DNA of 64,000 bases from Bacteroidales bacterium (GTDB lineage: Bacteria > Bacteroidota > Bacteroidia > Bacteroidales > VadinHA17). The notes beneath the pieces were generated by a model. It saw only the letters and a list, made by a program, of their open reading frames with translations. It was not told where the DNA came from and ran no database searches. The DNA lies in NCBI GenBank assembly GCA_029974835.1, contig JARKQN010000029.1, forward strand, positions 1-64,000, given 5' to 3'. Below are positions 1-10,099 of this stretch, one piece after another. Every line of letters starts with the position of its first letter. The first letter of the stretch is position 1. Made by a program: the position numbers and the translations under genes.

Positions 1-559
1 ACATAATCACTGTCTTCTCCTTGCCGGCTTCTTTGATGAGGTTACGTATTTCCACGATCTGATTAGGGTCGAGACCCGAAGTGGCCTCGTCGAGAATAAG
101 TATGTCGGGATTATGAATCAGCGCATGGGCCTGTCCCACCCTCTGGCGGTAGCCCTTTGACAGAGCTCCTATTTTTTTGTTCTTTTCAGGGGTTAGTCCG
201 GTAATTTCTATTATGTTTTCAATTGCCTTACTACTTTCCCTTCCCATTTTATAGACCGACGCGATAAAACCAAGGTACTCCTTCACATACATCTCGGGAT
301 AAAGCGGGTTGTTTTCGGGAAGGTAACCGATTTTTCTCTTGGTGGCAGGGTCGTTAACTGACACTTCGGTGCCGTCGATCAGTACTTTGCCGGATGTGGG
401 AGGCATGAAGCCCGTAATAATTTTCATAAGAGTTGTTTTTCCCGCCCCGTTTGGTCCCAGGAAACCTGCTATCTCACCTCTCGACACAGTGTAGTTTACG
501 CCGTCGAGAGCTTTCTGCTCTCCGTACACTTTTGTAATCTCTCTTACTTCTACAGGCAT
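1..559 (-). CDS. gldA: ABC transporter ATP-binding protein, GldA-like (partial, runs off the left edge)
   Basis: Minus-strand reading from ATG at 559: MPVEVREITKVYGEQKALDGVNYTVSRGEIAGFLGPNGAGKTTLMKIITGFMPPTSGKV..., then LSKGYRQRVGQAHALIHNPDILILDEATSGLDPNQ (Walker A, signature, Walker B). Not in the ORF track because it is truncated. Confidence 0.8.
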   Translation of the reverse strand, partial: MPVEVREITKVYGEQKALDGVNYTVSRGEIAGFLGPNGAGKTTLMKIITGFMPPTSGKVLIDGTEVSVNDPATKRKIGYLPENNPLYPEMYVKEYLGFIASVYKMGRESSKAIENIIEITGLTPEKNKKIGALSKGYRQRVGQAHALIHNPDILILDEATSGLDPNQIVEIRNLIKEAGKEKTVIM

Positions 560-761
560 CGGGGAAACAATTTTATTCCTAATTGACCGCTAAGATATAT
601 GATAGAAGGGTGTAATCAAAACGGGGATTCATTGTGAAAATTACGACGAAAAGGCGAACCATTACAAGCAGGCTGTCCGGTTTTCAAAATCCCCATAGCT
701 TAAAGGCATTCGCATAATAATCATATATTTTTTATTTTTGATTTCATCAATCCGGATTTCC

Positions 762-2426
762 ATGGGAAGTAACATACTGATTCTTGTGGTTTTTATTGTT
801 TACCTTTCCCTGCTTGTCCTTTGGGGAGTTTACCAGGGAAGAAAAGTCAGGTCGGGTAATGATTTTGCCATTGCAGGCCGAAGGCTGCCGGGGTGGGCAG
901 CTGCCCTGTCGGAGAGGGCGACGGGCGAATCGTCGTGGGCCCTTCTGGGCCTTCCCGGGGCAGCTTATGCCACAGGCCTGACGGAAATATGGACTGCTGC
1001 AGGCTGCGTTGCAGGCATAATTACGGCATGGATCTTTCTGGCATGGAGACTACGCGATGAGGCGGAAAAATACAATGTAACCACATTCAGCGGATACATT
1101 GAGGCAAGGCACGGAGACGCCGGGAGGAGCCTGAGGATGCTGGTAAGCTTTACTATAGTGTTTTTCTTCTTCTTTTATGTGGGGGCGCAGTTTCTGGGAG
1201 GAGGAAAAACCCTTTACACACTGTTCGGCATAAGACCTTCCGCAGGGATGCTCATCACCGCCGCTGTGATAATCCCCTATACAATTTACGGCGGTTTCCG
1301 GAGTGTGGTTTACACCGATGTGATCCAGGCAACCCTGATGATTATAACCCTTGTTGTGGCACCCGTTGCGGGAATAATTTATATTATGAATGAACCCGGC
1401 CTGTATGCTTCGGGTATTTCGGAAGCCCTCGCAAAATCGGGTGAATCATATACCAGACTTACCGGTGCTGCCGGCGGCTTCGGGGCAGGCCTGCTGATAA
1501 CAGGAGGGTTCAGCTGGTTTTTCGGGTATCTCGGTGGATTGCCGCAGCTTACCACCAGGTTTATGGCCATTAAAGATGCCCGTCAGGCAAGGAAAGCAAG
1601 AAACATAGGCATTGCCTGGACAATCATTGCATATGCCGGCGAATTATCCCTGGGCTGGATAGGCCTGGCAATTTTCGGGCCTGCAGGATTGAAGGATCAG
1701 GAGTATGTCATGCCCAGCGTACTGCTCAGACTGTTTCCGCCGGTAATAGCTGCAATACTTATTACAGGCGCCATTGCGGCCATGCTATCTACAGCCGATT
1801 CATTACTGATTGTGTCGGCCACAGAACTCTCCGAAACCCTGACAGGAAAGAAAAATGAAAAGCATGAGGAGAAAAGGGAAACGAACATGCTCAGGAGGCA
1901 CCGCCTCACCACTGCTTCCCTTGCACTGATAGCTCTTGCACTGTCGTACGTGTCGCCATCGAAGGTGATATTTACCATTGTAAGCTACGTATGGGCGGGC
2001 GTCGGCTGCACTTTCTCAGTGATAATTCTCCTTACTCTCTTCTGGAAGAGGTTTCACGGCCGGGCTGCAACCGTTACTGTCATTACCGGGTTGTTGTTTA
2101 CAATATTCTGGATTAGCGGAGGATTTGAACAGCATTACAAAGTGACAAGGGATAAGGCAAATATGCTTGCTGAAAGAAATATTATAAGCAGCGAAGAACG
2201 TTCAACCCTGCTCATAATGGAAAATCAGAAATTTTCCGGATTACAGAGGTTCGAGGCAAAACTGGCGGAAAAGCTCGGATCTTCCGGGGAGGGGGAAAGA
2301 ATTAAGACAATAAGTTCAGCCTTTTCCGTTAAGGGAATCCCTGCCAGGCTGATGACTTTTATTGTATGCTTTGTAACTGCCGTTTTATCAACACTTCTTT
2401 TACCGCCGCACGGTAAGGAAGGTTAA
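762..2426 (+). CDS. Sodium:solute symporter (SSS family, PutP-like)
   Basis: Multi-TM protein with SSS-type motifs (GRRLPGWAAALSERATGESSWALLGLPG; AAMLSTADSLLIVSATELSE). Start refined to MGSNILIL at 762; a TAnnTTTG-type -7 box lies at 733-740. Confidence 0.85.
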   Translation: MGSNILILVVFIVYLSLLVLWGVYQGRKVRSGNDFAIAGRRLPGWAAALSERATGESSWALLGLPGAAYATGLTEIWTAAGCVAGIITAWIFLAWRLRDEAEKYNVTTFSGYIEARHGDAGRSLRMLVSFTIVFFFFFYVGAQFLGGGKTLYTLFGIRPSAGMLITAAVIIPYTIYGGFRSVVYTDVIQATLMIITLVVAPVAGIIYIMNEPGLYASGISEALAKSGESYTRLTGAAGGFGAGLLITGGFSWFFGYLGGLPQLTTRFMAIKDARQARKARNIGIAWTIIAYAGELSLGWIGLAIFGPAGLKDQEYVMPSVLLRLFPPVIAAILITGAIAAMLSTADSLLIVSATELSETLTGKKNEKHEEKRETNMLRRHRLTTASLALIALALSYVSPSKVIFTIVSYVWAGVGCTFSVIILLTLFWKRFHGRAATVTVITGLLFTIFWISGGFEQHYKVTRDKANMLAERNIISSEERSTLLIMENQKFSGLQRFEAKLAEKLGSSGEGERIKTISSAFSVKGIPARLMTFIVCFVTAVLSTLLLPPHGKEG

Positions 2427-3274
2427 TCACCCCAGCCTCCCATGAACTGAGAGGATTTTGCAAACGTCGATTTCGGGTTCACACAGCAGACAGGTATTTT
2501 TGAGCTGTTGGCAATGATGTACTGTTCCGACGCCCCGACAACATAATCGGCAAAGGTGATGTTTTTGGTTGTCACTATCAGGATCAGATCAGCATTGATT
2601 TTCTGTGCAAAATCTATGGTCTGCTGGGCGAGATCACCCCTGGGCATGTCGTGAATCTCGTATTCAATATTATTCTGAATAAGATACCTGATTGCAAAAT
2701 TAAGGTTGATATTTGTTTTCTTCAGAAGCCTCGGATCGGAGGGGGTTGATTTTATGATGTGTATTTTCGATTCGAAGTATTTCCCCATGAAAATGGCCAT
2801 CTTCATTTTTTCCTTGTTCTCTCCTCTGAAGTCAACGGGGAAAACAATGTTATGGTATCTTTCCCAGTCGTTCGGAGGGTCCTGAACCACTATAAAAGGC
2901 ACCTTCGACTTGACAATAACCTTCAGTGCCCAGCTCCCTGTCAGCTTCTGCATTCCCTTTATCCCGTGTGTACCCATCACCACAAGGCTGGCTTCCTTGT
3001 CGTTGGCATAAGCCGAGATTGCCTTGAAGATAGATCCCTTTTCTATGTGCCACTTTACCGGCAGGTTATATTTTTTACTGCTCTCTTCGGCAATCTTGCT
3101 CAGTTTGTCCGCTTTTTCCTTCTCCTCGGCAGGTTTGATTTTTTCATCTACAATATGGAGAAGGGAAATCTCATTCGACACCATCCGGCTTATTTTTACC
3201 GCATGTGCCAGTGCATTCTCGGCTACATGGGTAAAATCCCATGGTACTACTATCAGTTTTTCACTTTGTTCCAT
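2423..3274 (-). CDS. Universal stress protein, tandem UspA domains
   Basis: MEQSEKLIVVPWDFTHVAENALAHAVKIS... LVVMGTHGIKGMQKLTGSWALKVIVKSKVPFIVV; second half repeats the fold. Confidence 0.85.
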   Translation of the reverse strand: MEQSEKLIVVPWDFTHVAENALAHAVKISRMVSNEISLLHIVDEKIKPAEEKEKADKLSKIAEESSKKYNLPVKWHIEKGSIFKAISAYANDKEASLVVMGTHGIKGMQKLTGSWALKVIVKSKVPFIVVQDPPNDWERYHNIVFPVDFRGENKEKMKMAIFMGKYFESKIHIIKSTPSDPRLLKKTNINLNFAIRYLIQNNIEYEIHDMPRGDLAQQTIDFAQKINADLILIVTTKNITFADYVVGASEQYIIANSSKIPVCCVNPKSTFAKSSQFMGGWGD

Positions 3275-3505
3275 AACATTTGTCTGTTAAAGATTGAAAC
3301 GTAAAGTTATTCAGAAATTCACAAATATCAAACCGTTTAAGGCTCTTTCTCCAAAGTGATGGGGATCAGCCCAAAGCCCGTAAAAAATGAATTGAATAAA
3401 AGATCAGGTGATGCAGCAAAAATAATGCCGTTTACTATGAAACCGGGTATTATTTGTTTCATAATTGCTAATTTTGGGGTTTTAAAAAGAAATGCATTTT
3501 TGGGC

Positions 3506-4897
3506 ATGATGAAAAGGACAAAGGTAAAAGAGCTTCTGGCTGCCGCTCCGGCAGGAACAGATGTAATGGTGAAAGGATGGGTAAGGACCAAACGCGACAG
3601 CAAGGGAATTATCTTCCTTGCGGTAAATGACGGCTCAACAATAAATAACATCCAGGTAGTGGCGGAGGCAGCAAAGTTTGATACAGGTTTGCTGAAAGAC
3701 ATAAACACAGGCGCGTCTGTTGCAGTTAAAGGCAGGCTTGTGGAATCTCACGGAAAGGGGCAGAGAGTTGAGATCCAGGCCGCTGAGATTATCCTCTATG
3801 GAAAGGCCGACCCCGAAGTATACCCTCTCCAGAAAAAGGGTCACACCCTCGAATTCCTCCGCGAGATAGCCCACCTGCGTTTCAGAACAAATACTTTCGG
3901 CGCCGTTTTCAGGATGAGGCATGCAATGGCCTTCGCCATACATAAATACTTCAACGACAAGGGCTTCTGTTATCTTCATACTCCGATTATTACAGGCAGC
4001 GACTGTGAAGGGGCAGGGGAGATGTTTCATGTCACAACCCTCGACCTGAATAATATCCCCAAAAACCCGGCGGGAGGAGCAGACTTTTCAAAAGACTTCT
4101 TTGCGAAGGAGACAAACCTTACGGTATCAGGACAGCTTGAGGGAGAACTGGGCGCCCTTGCGCTGGGCGAAATATATACATTCGGGCCTACATTCAGGGC
4201 GGAAAATTCAAACACTCCAAGGCATCTTGCAGAGTTCTGGATGATTGAACCCGAAATGGCTTTTTACGATATCACCGACAATATGGACCTTGCTGAGGAT
4301 TTCCTGAAATACCTTATTAATTATGCCCTCGAAAACTGCAGGGACGACCTCGACTTCCTTACCTCAATGTATGATAAGGGACTTATTGACAGGCTCAAAT
4401 TCGTTCTTGATAACCCGTTTGAGAGAATCACTTACACCACCGCCGTTAAAATTCTTGAGGATGCCGGACGCAAATGGGAGTTCCCTGTTGAGTGGGGACG
4501 CGACCTGCAGGCTGAACATGAAAGATACCTTGTTGAGGTCCACTATAAAAGACCTGTTATCATTACTGATTACCCGAAAGCTATCAAGGCATTCTACATG
4601 AAACAGAATGAAGACGGAAAGACGGTGAAGGCAATGGATGTTTTATTCCCCGGCATAGGCGAGGTTATTGGCGGGTCGCAGCGCGAAGAGGATTATGATA
4701 AACTTCTCAACCGCATCAGGGAGCTTGGTCTGAAAGAGAAGGATTTCTGGTGGTACCTCGAAACAAGAAAGTTCGGAACGGCACCTCACAGCGGTTTCGG
4801 CCTCGGCTTTGAGAGACTTATGCTTTTCATGACCGGAATGTCAAACATACGCGATGTGATCCCGTTCCCGCGAACACCGAGAAACGCTGAATTTTAA
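3506..4897 (+). CDS. asnS: Asparagine--tRNA ligase
   Basis: OB-fold N-terminus ([23 protein letters not shown]) and class II motifs ([58 protein letters not shown]). Start moved from 3356 to 3506 because TAATTTTG (3469-3476) lies between them. Confidence 0.95.
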   Translation: MMKRTKVKELLAAAPAGTDVMVKGWVRTKRDSKGIIFLAVNDGSTINNIQVVAEAAKFDTGLLKDINTGASVAVKGRLVESHGKGQRVEIQAAEIILYGKADPEVYPLQKKGHTLEFLREIAHLRFRTNTFGAVFRMRHAMAFAIHKYFNDKGFCYLHTPIITGSDCEGAGEMFHVTTLDLNNIPKNPAGGADFSKDFFAKETNLTVSGQLEGELGALALGEIYTFGPTFRAENSNTPRHLAEFWMIEPEMAFYDITDNMDLAEDFLKYLINYALENCRDDLDFLTSMYDKGLIDRLKFVLDNPFERITYTTAVKILEDAGRKWEFPVEWGRDLQAEHERYLVEVHYKRPVIITDYPKAIKAFYMKQNEDGKTVKAMDVLFPGIGEVIGGSQREEDYDKLLNRIRELGLKEKDFWWYLETRKFGTAPHSGFGLGFERLMLFMTGMSNIRDVIPFPRTPRNAEF

Positions 4898-4917
4898 ACC
4901 GGGAAAACGGCAGGAGT

Positions 4918-6387
4918 ATGTTAAAACAGAGATTACAGCAGAAGCTTCTGCAGAAACTCTCCCCCCAGCAGATCCAGATGATAAAACTTCTGGAAGTGCC
5001 TGCCATCCAGATGGAGCAAAGGATTAAAAAGGAACTCGAAGAAAACCCCGCCCTCGAGGAAGGCGTGGATGACTCAGCCGATGAAGTGATCCAGACCGAC
5101 CAGGATCAGGAGGAAGAGGCCGTAACAGACGAAAGGGAACAGGAAGAGTTTTCTCTCGATGATTATATTGGGGATGATGATGAAATCCCCGAATACAGGC
5201 TGCAGCAGCAGAATTACAGCAGGGATGATGAACGCCGCCAGGATGTGCCCTTCTCAGCCGGCTCAACTTTCCACGAAAACCTCCTGGCACAGCTTGGTCT
5301 GAGGGAACTGACAGAAAAACAGAAAACAATCGGCGAGTTCATCATTGGCAACATAGATGAAGACGGCTACCTCAGAAGAGAAATATCAAACATTGCGGAT
5401 GACCTTGCCTTCCTGCAGAATGTGAATGCCTCCGAAGAGGAAATTTCAGAGGTCCTGTCAATAGTCCAGGACCTTGATCCGGCAGGAGTGGGTGCCAGAA
5501 ACCTTCAGGAGTGCCTTCTGCTGCAGATAATAAGAAAAGACCAGTCTCTCCCCCGTATAAGCCTTGCCAGACAAATACTGGAAAATCATTTTGAAGATTT
5601 TTCGAAAAGGCATTATGACAAAATTACCCTTAAACTGGGAGTCTCTTCCGACGACCTTAAAGAAGCCGTCGATGAAATCCTGAAACTCAGTCCGAAACCC
5701 GGCAGCACCATGAGCGAAAATGCCGAGGCATCGGCCCGTCAGATTATTCCCGACTTTATACTTGAAATGGGCGAGGACGGATTTGATCTCCATCTTAATT
5801 CACCCAACCTTCCGGAACTGCGACTTAGCAGGGAATATACCGAGATGCTTCGCAACTACTCAAAGGAAAAGGGTAAAAACCGCGAAATAAAAAATGCCCT
5901 GAACTTTGTAAAGCAGAAGATTGATTCTGCAAGGTGGTTCATCGATGCAATAAAGCAAAGGCAGAATACACTTCTTGTCACCATGAATGCCATTCTCAGG
6001 TACCAGGAAGATTATTTCCGAAACGGCGACGAAACCAAACTCAAACCGATGATTCTCAAAGACGTTGCAGAAATGACAGGTCTCGACATATCAACTGTTT
6101 CGAGGGTGGTCAGCAGCAAATACATTCAGACCCATTTCGGAATATTTCCACTGAAATATTTCTTTTCGGAAGGACTTCAGACCGAGAGCGGAGAAGAAGT
6201 TTCCACCAGGGAAATAAAGAAGATTCTGCAGGAATGCATTGATAATGAAGATAAAAGAAAGCCCCTTACTGACGAAACGCTTACTGAGATTCTGCAGGAG
6301 AAGGGCTACCATATAGCACGCAGGACCGTGGCAAAATACAGGGAACAACTGAATATACCGGTGGCGAGACTCAGAAAGGAAATATAA
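4918..6387 (+). CDS. rpoN: RNA polymerase sigma-54 factor
   Basis: N-terminal Q-rich region I (LSPQQIQMIKLLEVPAIQMEQRI), acidic region II and C-terminal RpoN box ARRTVAKYREQLNIPVARLRK. Confidence 0.95.
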   Translation: MLKQRLQQKLLQKLSPQQIQMIKLLEVPAIQMEQRIKKELEENPALEEGVDDSADEVIQTDQDQEEEAVTDEREQEEFSLDDYIGDDDEIPEYRLQQQNYSRDDERRQDVPFSAGSTFHENLLAQLGLRELTEKQKTIGEFIIGNIDEDGYLRREISNIADDLAFLQNVNASEEEISEVLSIVQDLDPAGVGARNLQECLLLQIIRKDQSLPRISLARQILENHFEDFSKRHYDKITLKLGVSSDDLKEAVDEILKLSPKPGSTMSENAEASARQIIPDFILEMGEDGFDLHLNSPNLPELRLSREYTEMLRNYSKEKGKNREIKNALNFVKQKIDSARWFIDAIKQRQNTLLVTMNAILRYQEDYFRNGDETKLKPMILKDVAEMTGLDISTVSRVVSSKYIQTHFGIFPLKYFFSEGLQTESGEEVSTREIKKILQECIDNEDKRKPLTDETLTEILQEKGYHIARRTVAKYREQLNIPVARLRKEI

Positions 6388-6389
6388 AA

Positions 6390-7022
6390 ATGAAACTGTC
6401 AGCCCGGAATATTCAGACGATCACGGCCAGATTTGTTGCCGTTGTTTTCCATCCTCTTTTCATGCCGGCATACGGTTTGTTTATCATCTTCTCAACCCCA
6501 ACGCTGTTTCATTACCTTCCCCTGCAGGTAAAAAAAATACTGATGCTGATAATTATTGTCAACAATATTGCCTTGCCGGTGGCCTTAATGCCGTTTTTCA
6601 GATCGCGGAACATTATTAAATCATGGCTGATGGAAGAGCGCGGGGAGAGAAACGTTCCGATGCTTGTCGTATCATTGCTTTACACCGTAACCTCTTTCAT
6701 CATGATGAGGCTTTCCGTGCCTTTGCTTCTAAAGACCTACTTATATTCCGTATCTCTTCTGTCGCTGACACTCCTTTTTATAAATTTCAGGTACAAGATA
6801 TCAATACATGCTGCAGGCGCCGGTGCACTGACGGGGCTGGTTCTGGTTTTGTGGATTCAGTTCGGACAGAGCCTTGTCTGGTTCATGGTTCCCTCATTAA
6901 TAATTTCGGGGCTGGTGCTCTCCTGCCGGCTCTATTCAAACAGCCACAACCCTGCCCAGGTCTACACGGGTTATGCTGCAGGGTTTACGGTAATAAGTGC
7001 GGTGATGCTGCTAGTCAGTTAA
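6390..7022 (+). CDS. Multi-TM membrane protein, PAP2-like
   Basis: About six hydrophobic segments; C-terminal RLYSNSHNPAQVYTGYAAGF resembles the last PAP2 motif. Starts 3 nt after the rpoN stop. Confidence 0.5.
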   Translation: MKLSARNIQTITARFVAVVFHPLFMPAYGLFIIFSTPTLFHYLPLQVKKILMLIIIVNNIALPVALMPFFRSRNIIKSWLMEERGERNVPMLVVSLLYTVTSFIMMRLSVPLLLKTYLYSVSLLSLTLLFINFRYKISIHAAGAGALTGLVLVLWIQFGQSLVWFMVPSLIISGLVLSCRLYSNSHNPAQVYTGYAAGFTVISAVMLLVS

Positions 7023-8096
7023 TTCTTTCAGAGCAGATAACAGCAGATTTCTGTTTTCTTCATGTGAATAGGGAGGGAGCACGGGCTCTTTGAACTTGTG
7101 TAGTGTTTCATATCCGAAACTCTTCTGTTCAGCTTTTACAAACCAGCCTCTCTCCGACAGGTACCCGGCCAGGTACTCCTGCTCGGGCTGCCCGGGGGTG
7201 GGAATTATCAATGCACTCCGCCCGAGGCTGTAAAGTTCCATTATTGTTGTGTAACCCGGCCGCGTCACAATTGTCCTGCCCGAAAGGATTTTTTCGGCCA
7301 GCTCTTCAGCATGACTTGTATAAATGAACGTTAAGTTATCCCCCTGTTTTTTATCTTCCTCAACCTCCGGGCCTCCCAGAATAACAGATTTTCCTTCTGC
7401 CCCTTGCAGTGCCGAAGAAACAATCCCGGTCAGTATTTCCCTCTGGGGAGAGGGCCCTGACATAATTGCGACAAAATGATAATCTTCTTTCCCGGACTTT
7501 ATCCCTGTGCAGCCGCCAAACCTCGACAGCACTCCCGTGAATCTTACATTGTCCGGAATGCGCAGGTTATGCGACAACTTTCCGGAAAGATTGATGTCAC
7601 CCGGCAGGTCGGGCACATAACAGTATGTAAATTGTTTAATTACAGCCCTGATAATGGGAAGAAGAGAGCTTTCAAGAATGCTGAACGGACGGGGCACGGG
7701 TATCCTCAGCATATGTGTAACAAGCACACTTTTTATTTTTCTGTTCCAGAGCCCGGGCCGGCTGTCGCTGATTATTATATCAATCCGGTGCTTACTGATC
7801 ACTCTTCCAAGAATGAAATGTTCCTTTAGTGTCTGGAAAAGGAATGCAGGAAGGGACAAAATAATTTTGAGATACTGTGGAAGATATGATGAATATCTGA
7901 TGCTGAACCCCGGGAAATAAATGCAGGTGATTCCCGGAATTTCGCGGGAGACAAGTTCATTCTGCCACCGGTCGCCACCCATAAGAACATTATGCCCCAT
8001 CGATACAAGCTCCCTCATCAGCGGGATCATCCTTGTAGTATGCCCTGCTCCCCAGGCAAGGGGACAGACAAGAATATTTCTTTTAGTAAAAGACAA
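7011..8096 (-). CDS. Glycosyltransferase, MurG/UDP-GlcNAc-transferase-like
   Basis: Two Rossmann-like halves: NILVCPLAWGAGHTTRMIPLMRELVSMGHNV and TIVTRPGYTTIMELYSLGRSALIIPTPGQPEQEYLAGYL. Confidence 0.7.
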   Translation of the reverse strand: MSFTKRNILVCPLAWGAGHTTRMIPLMRELVSMGHNVLMGGDRWQNELVSREIPGITCIYFPGFSIRYSSYLPQYLKIILSLPAFLFQTLKEHFILGRVISKHRIDIIISDSRPGLWNRKIKSVLVTHMLRIPVPRPFSILESSLLPIIRAVIKQFTYCYVPDLPGDINLSGKLSHNLRIPDNVRFTGVLSRFGGCTGIKSGKEDYHFVAIMSGPSPQREILTGIVSSALQGAEGKSVILGGPEVEEDKKQGDNLTFIYTSHAEELAEKILSGRTIVTRPGYTTIMELYSLGRSALIIPTPGQPEQEYLAGYLSERGWFVKAEQKSFGYETLHKFKEPVLPPYSHEENRNLLLSALKELTD

Positions 8097-8879
8097 TTAT
8101 GCAGAAACCTGTGTTTTTATGCCGAGCTTTTCAACCCTTTCCGCGATGCCCTGAAGTTCCTTTTCCGGTATTTTTATCAGCATTCCGCCTTCGGGAGTGG
8201 CCCTGGCTATGGTATATATCATAACCTCTTCGGGGCGTATCCGTGTCAGGGCCTTGAGCCATGCTTCAATCTCATCCGGAGTGGTGTTGTCTATGACTTT
8301 TCCGTTGTATCTTCCTCTTAGAAAGAGCGTCTGTATTATGACCTTCCCGTTGAAGGATGCCAGGTTGTTGATTAATTCTTCAGCTGATATTTTAACCCGG
8401 GGCTGGTTATGAAGCTGTATTGTTTCATCCCTGGCCGAGTCGAGCTTCAGGATATTCATGTCGACTTTCATAAGGGCGCTCCTTACGGAAGGCTTGGTGA
8501 TGGTTGTGGCGTTTGACAGCACTGCGATTTTGGTGCCGGGAGAGTACCTGTTTCTCAGGGCAATGGAGTCATCTATTATCTGGTGGAATTCGGGATGGAG
8601 TGTCGGTTCCCCGTTCCCTGCATAAGTAATGACATCTGCCCTGAGGTTGTTCACTTTCATTTCCTGGAGCTTTGAGGCAAGAGATTCATAGACCTCTTCT
8701 CTTGTCGGAAGAGGACTTCTTTCATCGCCCGGCTGGGGCGTCCACCCGCACTCGCAGTAGATGCAGCTGAAATTACAGAATTTTTTATTGCAGGGCAGAA
8801 GGTTTATGCCCAGCGAAACTCCCAGCCTGCGGCTTTTGACCGGCCCGAACACCACTTTATCGAACAGAAACGTTCCCAT
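8097..8879 (-). CDS. Radical SAM protein
   Basis: CxxxCxxC motif in KKFCNFSCIYCECGW, followed by VITYAGNGEPTLHPEF. Confidence 0.85.
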   Translation of the reverse strand: MGTFLFDKVVFGPVKSRRLGVSLGINLLPCNKKFCNFSCIYCECGWTPQPGDERSPLPTREEVYESLASKLQEMKVNNLRADVITYAGNGEPTLHPEFHQIIDDSIALRNRYSPGTKIAVLSNATTITKPSVRSALMKVDMNILKLDSARDETIQLHNQPRVKISAEELINNLASFNGKVIIQTLFLRGRYNGKVIDNTTPDEIEAWLKALTRIRPEEVMIYTIARATPEGGMLIKIPEKELQGIAERVEKLGIKTQVSA

Positions 8880-8923
8880 ATCCGAAGATGAGGCGGTAAA
8901 ATTAGCAATTATTTTCGGCCGGT

Positions 8924-10099
8924 CTATATAAGCCTTAATGCCGTGCTGCGGCTGGTCAGCCTCCGGTTGACCAGGTCGGTGTTTTTTATCAGGACAAGTC
9001 CGGGCCTTTTGCCCGGCTCAATGGATCCTGCCCATGAGGTTTCACCCAGCGCCAGGGCACCGTTAAATGTTGCCCACCTGACCAGCGTTTCAAGATTAAT
9101 CTCAGGGAAATGTGCGCCGATGGTCTTAAGTTCGGAAAGCATATCGAGTCTGCTGTTCGAGGCAAGGCTGTCGGTGCCGATCACAATATTGCATCCTTCT
9201 TCGTAAAGGAGTCTTACGGGAGGCATTTTCCCTGCAATATACCGGTTTGACTCAGGGCAAAGACAGTAGAAAAGTCCGGGTCTTTTTTTCAGGGCTCCGA
9301 TCTGTTCATTTGTAATGAATGTGTTGTGGACAAGAATAAGATTGCCCGATGAGGTTACCTCTTCAAGGATGGCTGTTACATGATCACTGACCGTCAACGG
9401 TTTCTGCCCCGGAGGGATATAGTGCCTGTATGTATCCATCAGAGGGCCTGAATGGTTCCGGAGGAAGGGTATTTCCCATTCCGACTCCATAAAGTGGATC
9501 GAAGATAATGAGTTGCTGCCGCAGAGATCTTTAAGCTTTCTGAAGAGAGGCACAGGCAGGGAATAGACGGAGTGCGGAGTCATATTCCAGGTGAGTCCGG
9601 TGTCTGAGGCAGCATTTGCAACGGCAAGGGCTTCTTTGATTCGTTCGGAGGCCCGGTTATGATCGATGCCGAAAACCTCTATCAGGTTCGAATATCTGAC
9701 AGTGCTTCTGGTCTTTAGTCCGAATGTGTCGGGAGAATTGCAAATATCGGCACAGAGCACAACACCTCCTGCCGCCATTTCTCTGTCCGCCTCTGCCGCA
9801 CTCTTTTGCCTGTCGCGGGAAATATTGAATCTCTTTTCGTTCAGTTCGAAAAGAAATCCCTGAAGACCTGTCCCGGGAGTAATCTCGTTCCTGAGATATG
9901 AAAGTTCAAGGTGGCAGTGGCAGTTTACAAACCCGGGGATGATAATCCCGTTGTAAAATTCAACGTTGGCCAGTTCCGGGAGATTACCACCGGTATCGGT
10001 GATGCTTATTATGGTACCGTCGTCATCGGCCTTTATGACCGGTCGGCTAAGTACCGGGCCCGTTACGGTATAAACATGCTGGGCCGAAAAAAGTCTCAT
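8924..10099 (-). CDS. Amidohydrolase family protein (MtaD/SsnA-like)
   Basis: IIPGFVNCHCHLELS (HxH), SSIHFMESEWE, LVHNTF and GTDSLASNSRLDMLSEL. Confidence 0.8.
   Translation of the reverse strand: MRLFSAQHVYTVTGPVLSRPVIKADDDGTIISITDTGGNLPELANVEFYNGIIIPGFVNCHCHLELSYLRNEITPGTGLQGFLFELNEKRFNISRDRQKSAAEADREMAAGGVVLCADICNSPDTFGLKTRSTVRYSNLIEVFGIDHNRASERIKEALAVANAASDTGLTWNMTPHSVYSLPVPLFRKLKDLCGSNSLSSIHFMESEWEIPFLRNHSGPLMDTYRHYIPPGQKPLTVSDHVTAILEEVTSSGNLILVHNTFITNEQIGALKKRPGLFYCLCPESNRYIAGKMPPVRLLYEEGCNIVIGTDSLASNSRLDMLSELKTIGAHFPEINLETLVRWATFNGALALGETSWAGSIEPGKRPGLVLIKNTDLVNRRLTSRSTALRLI

Noticed and set aside
3356-3505. N-terminal extension of the asnS ORF
   Set aside because: The extension has no AsnRS homology and a -7 box at 3469-3476 lies inside it; start at 3506 preferred.
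3635-4030. 131-aa antisense ORF inside asnS (and similar ones such as 18124-18636, 36048-36779, 46744-47157)
   Set aside because: They lie opposite well-supported genes, show no recognisable domains and look like shadow ORFs from codon bias.
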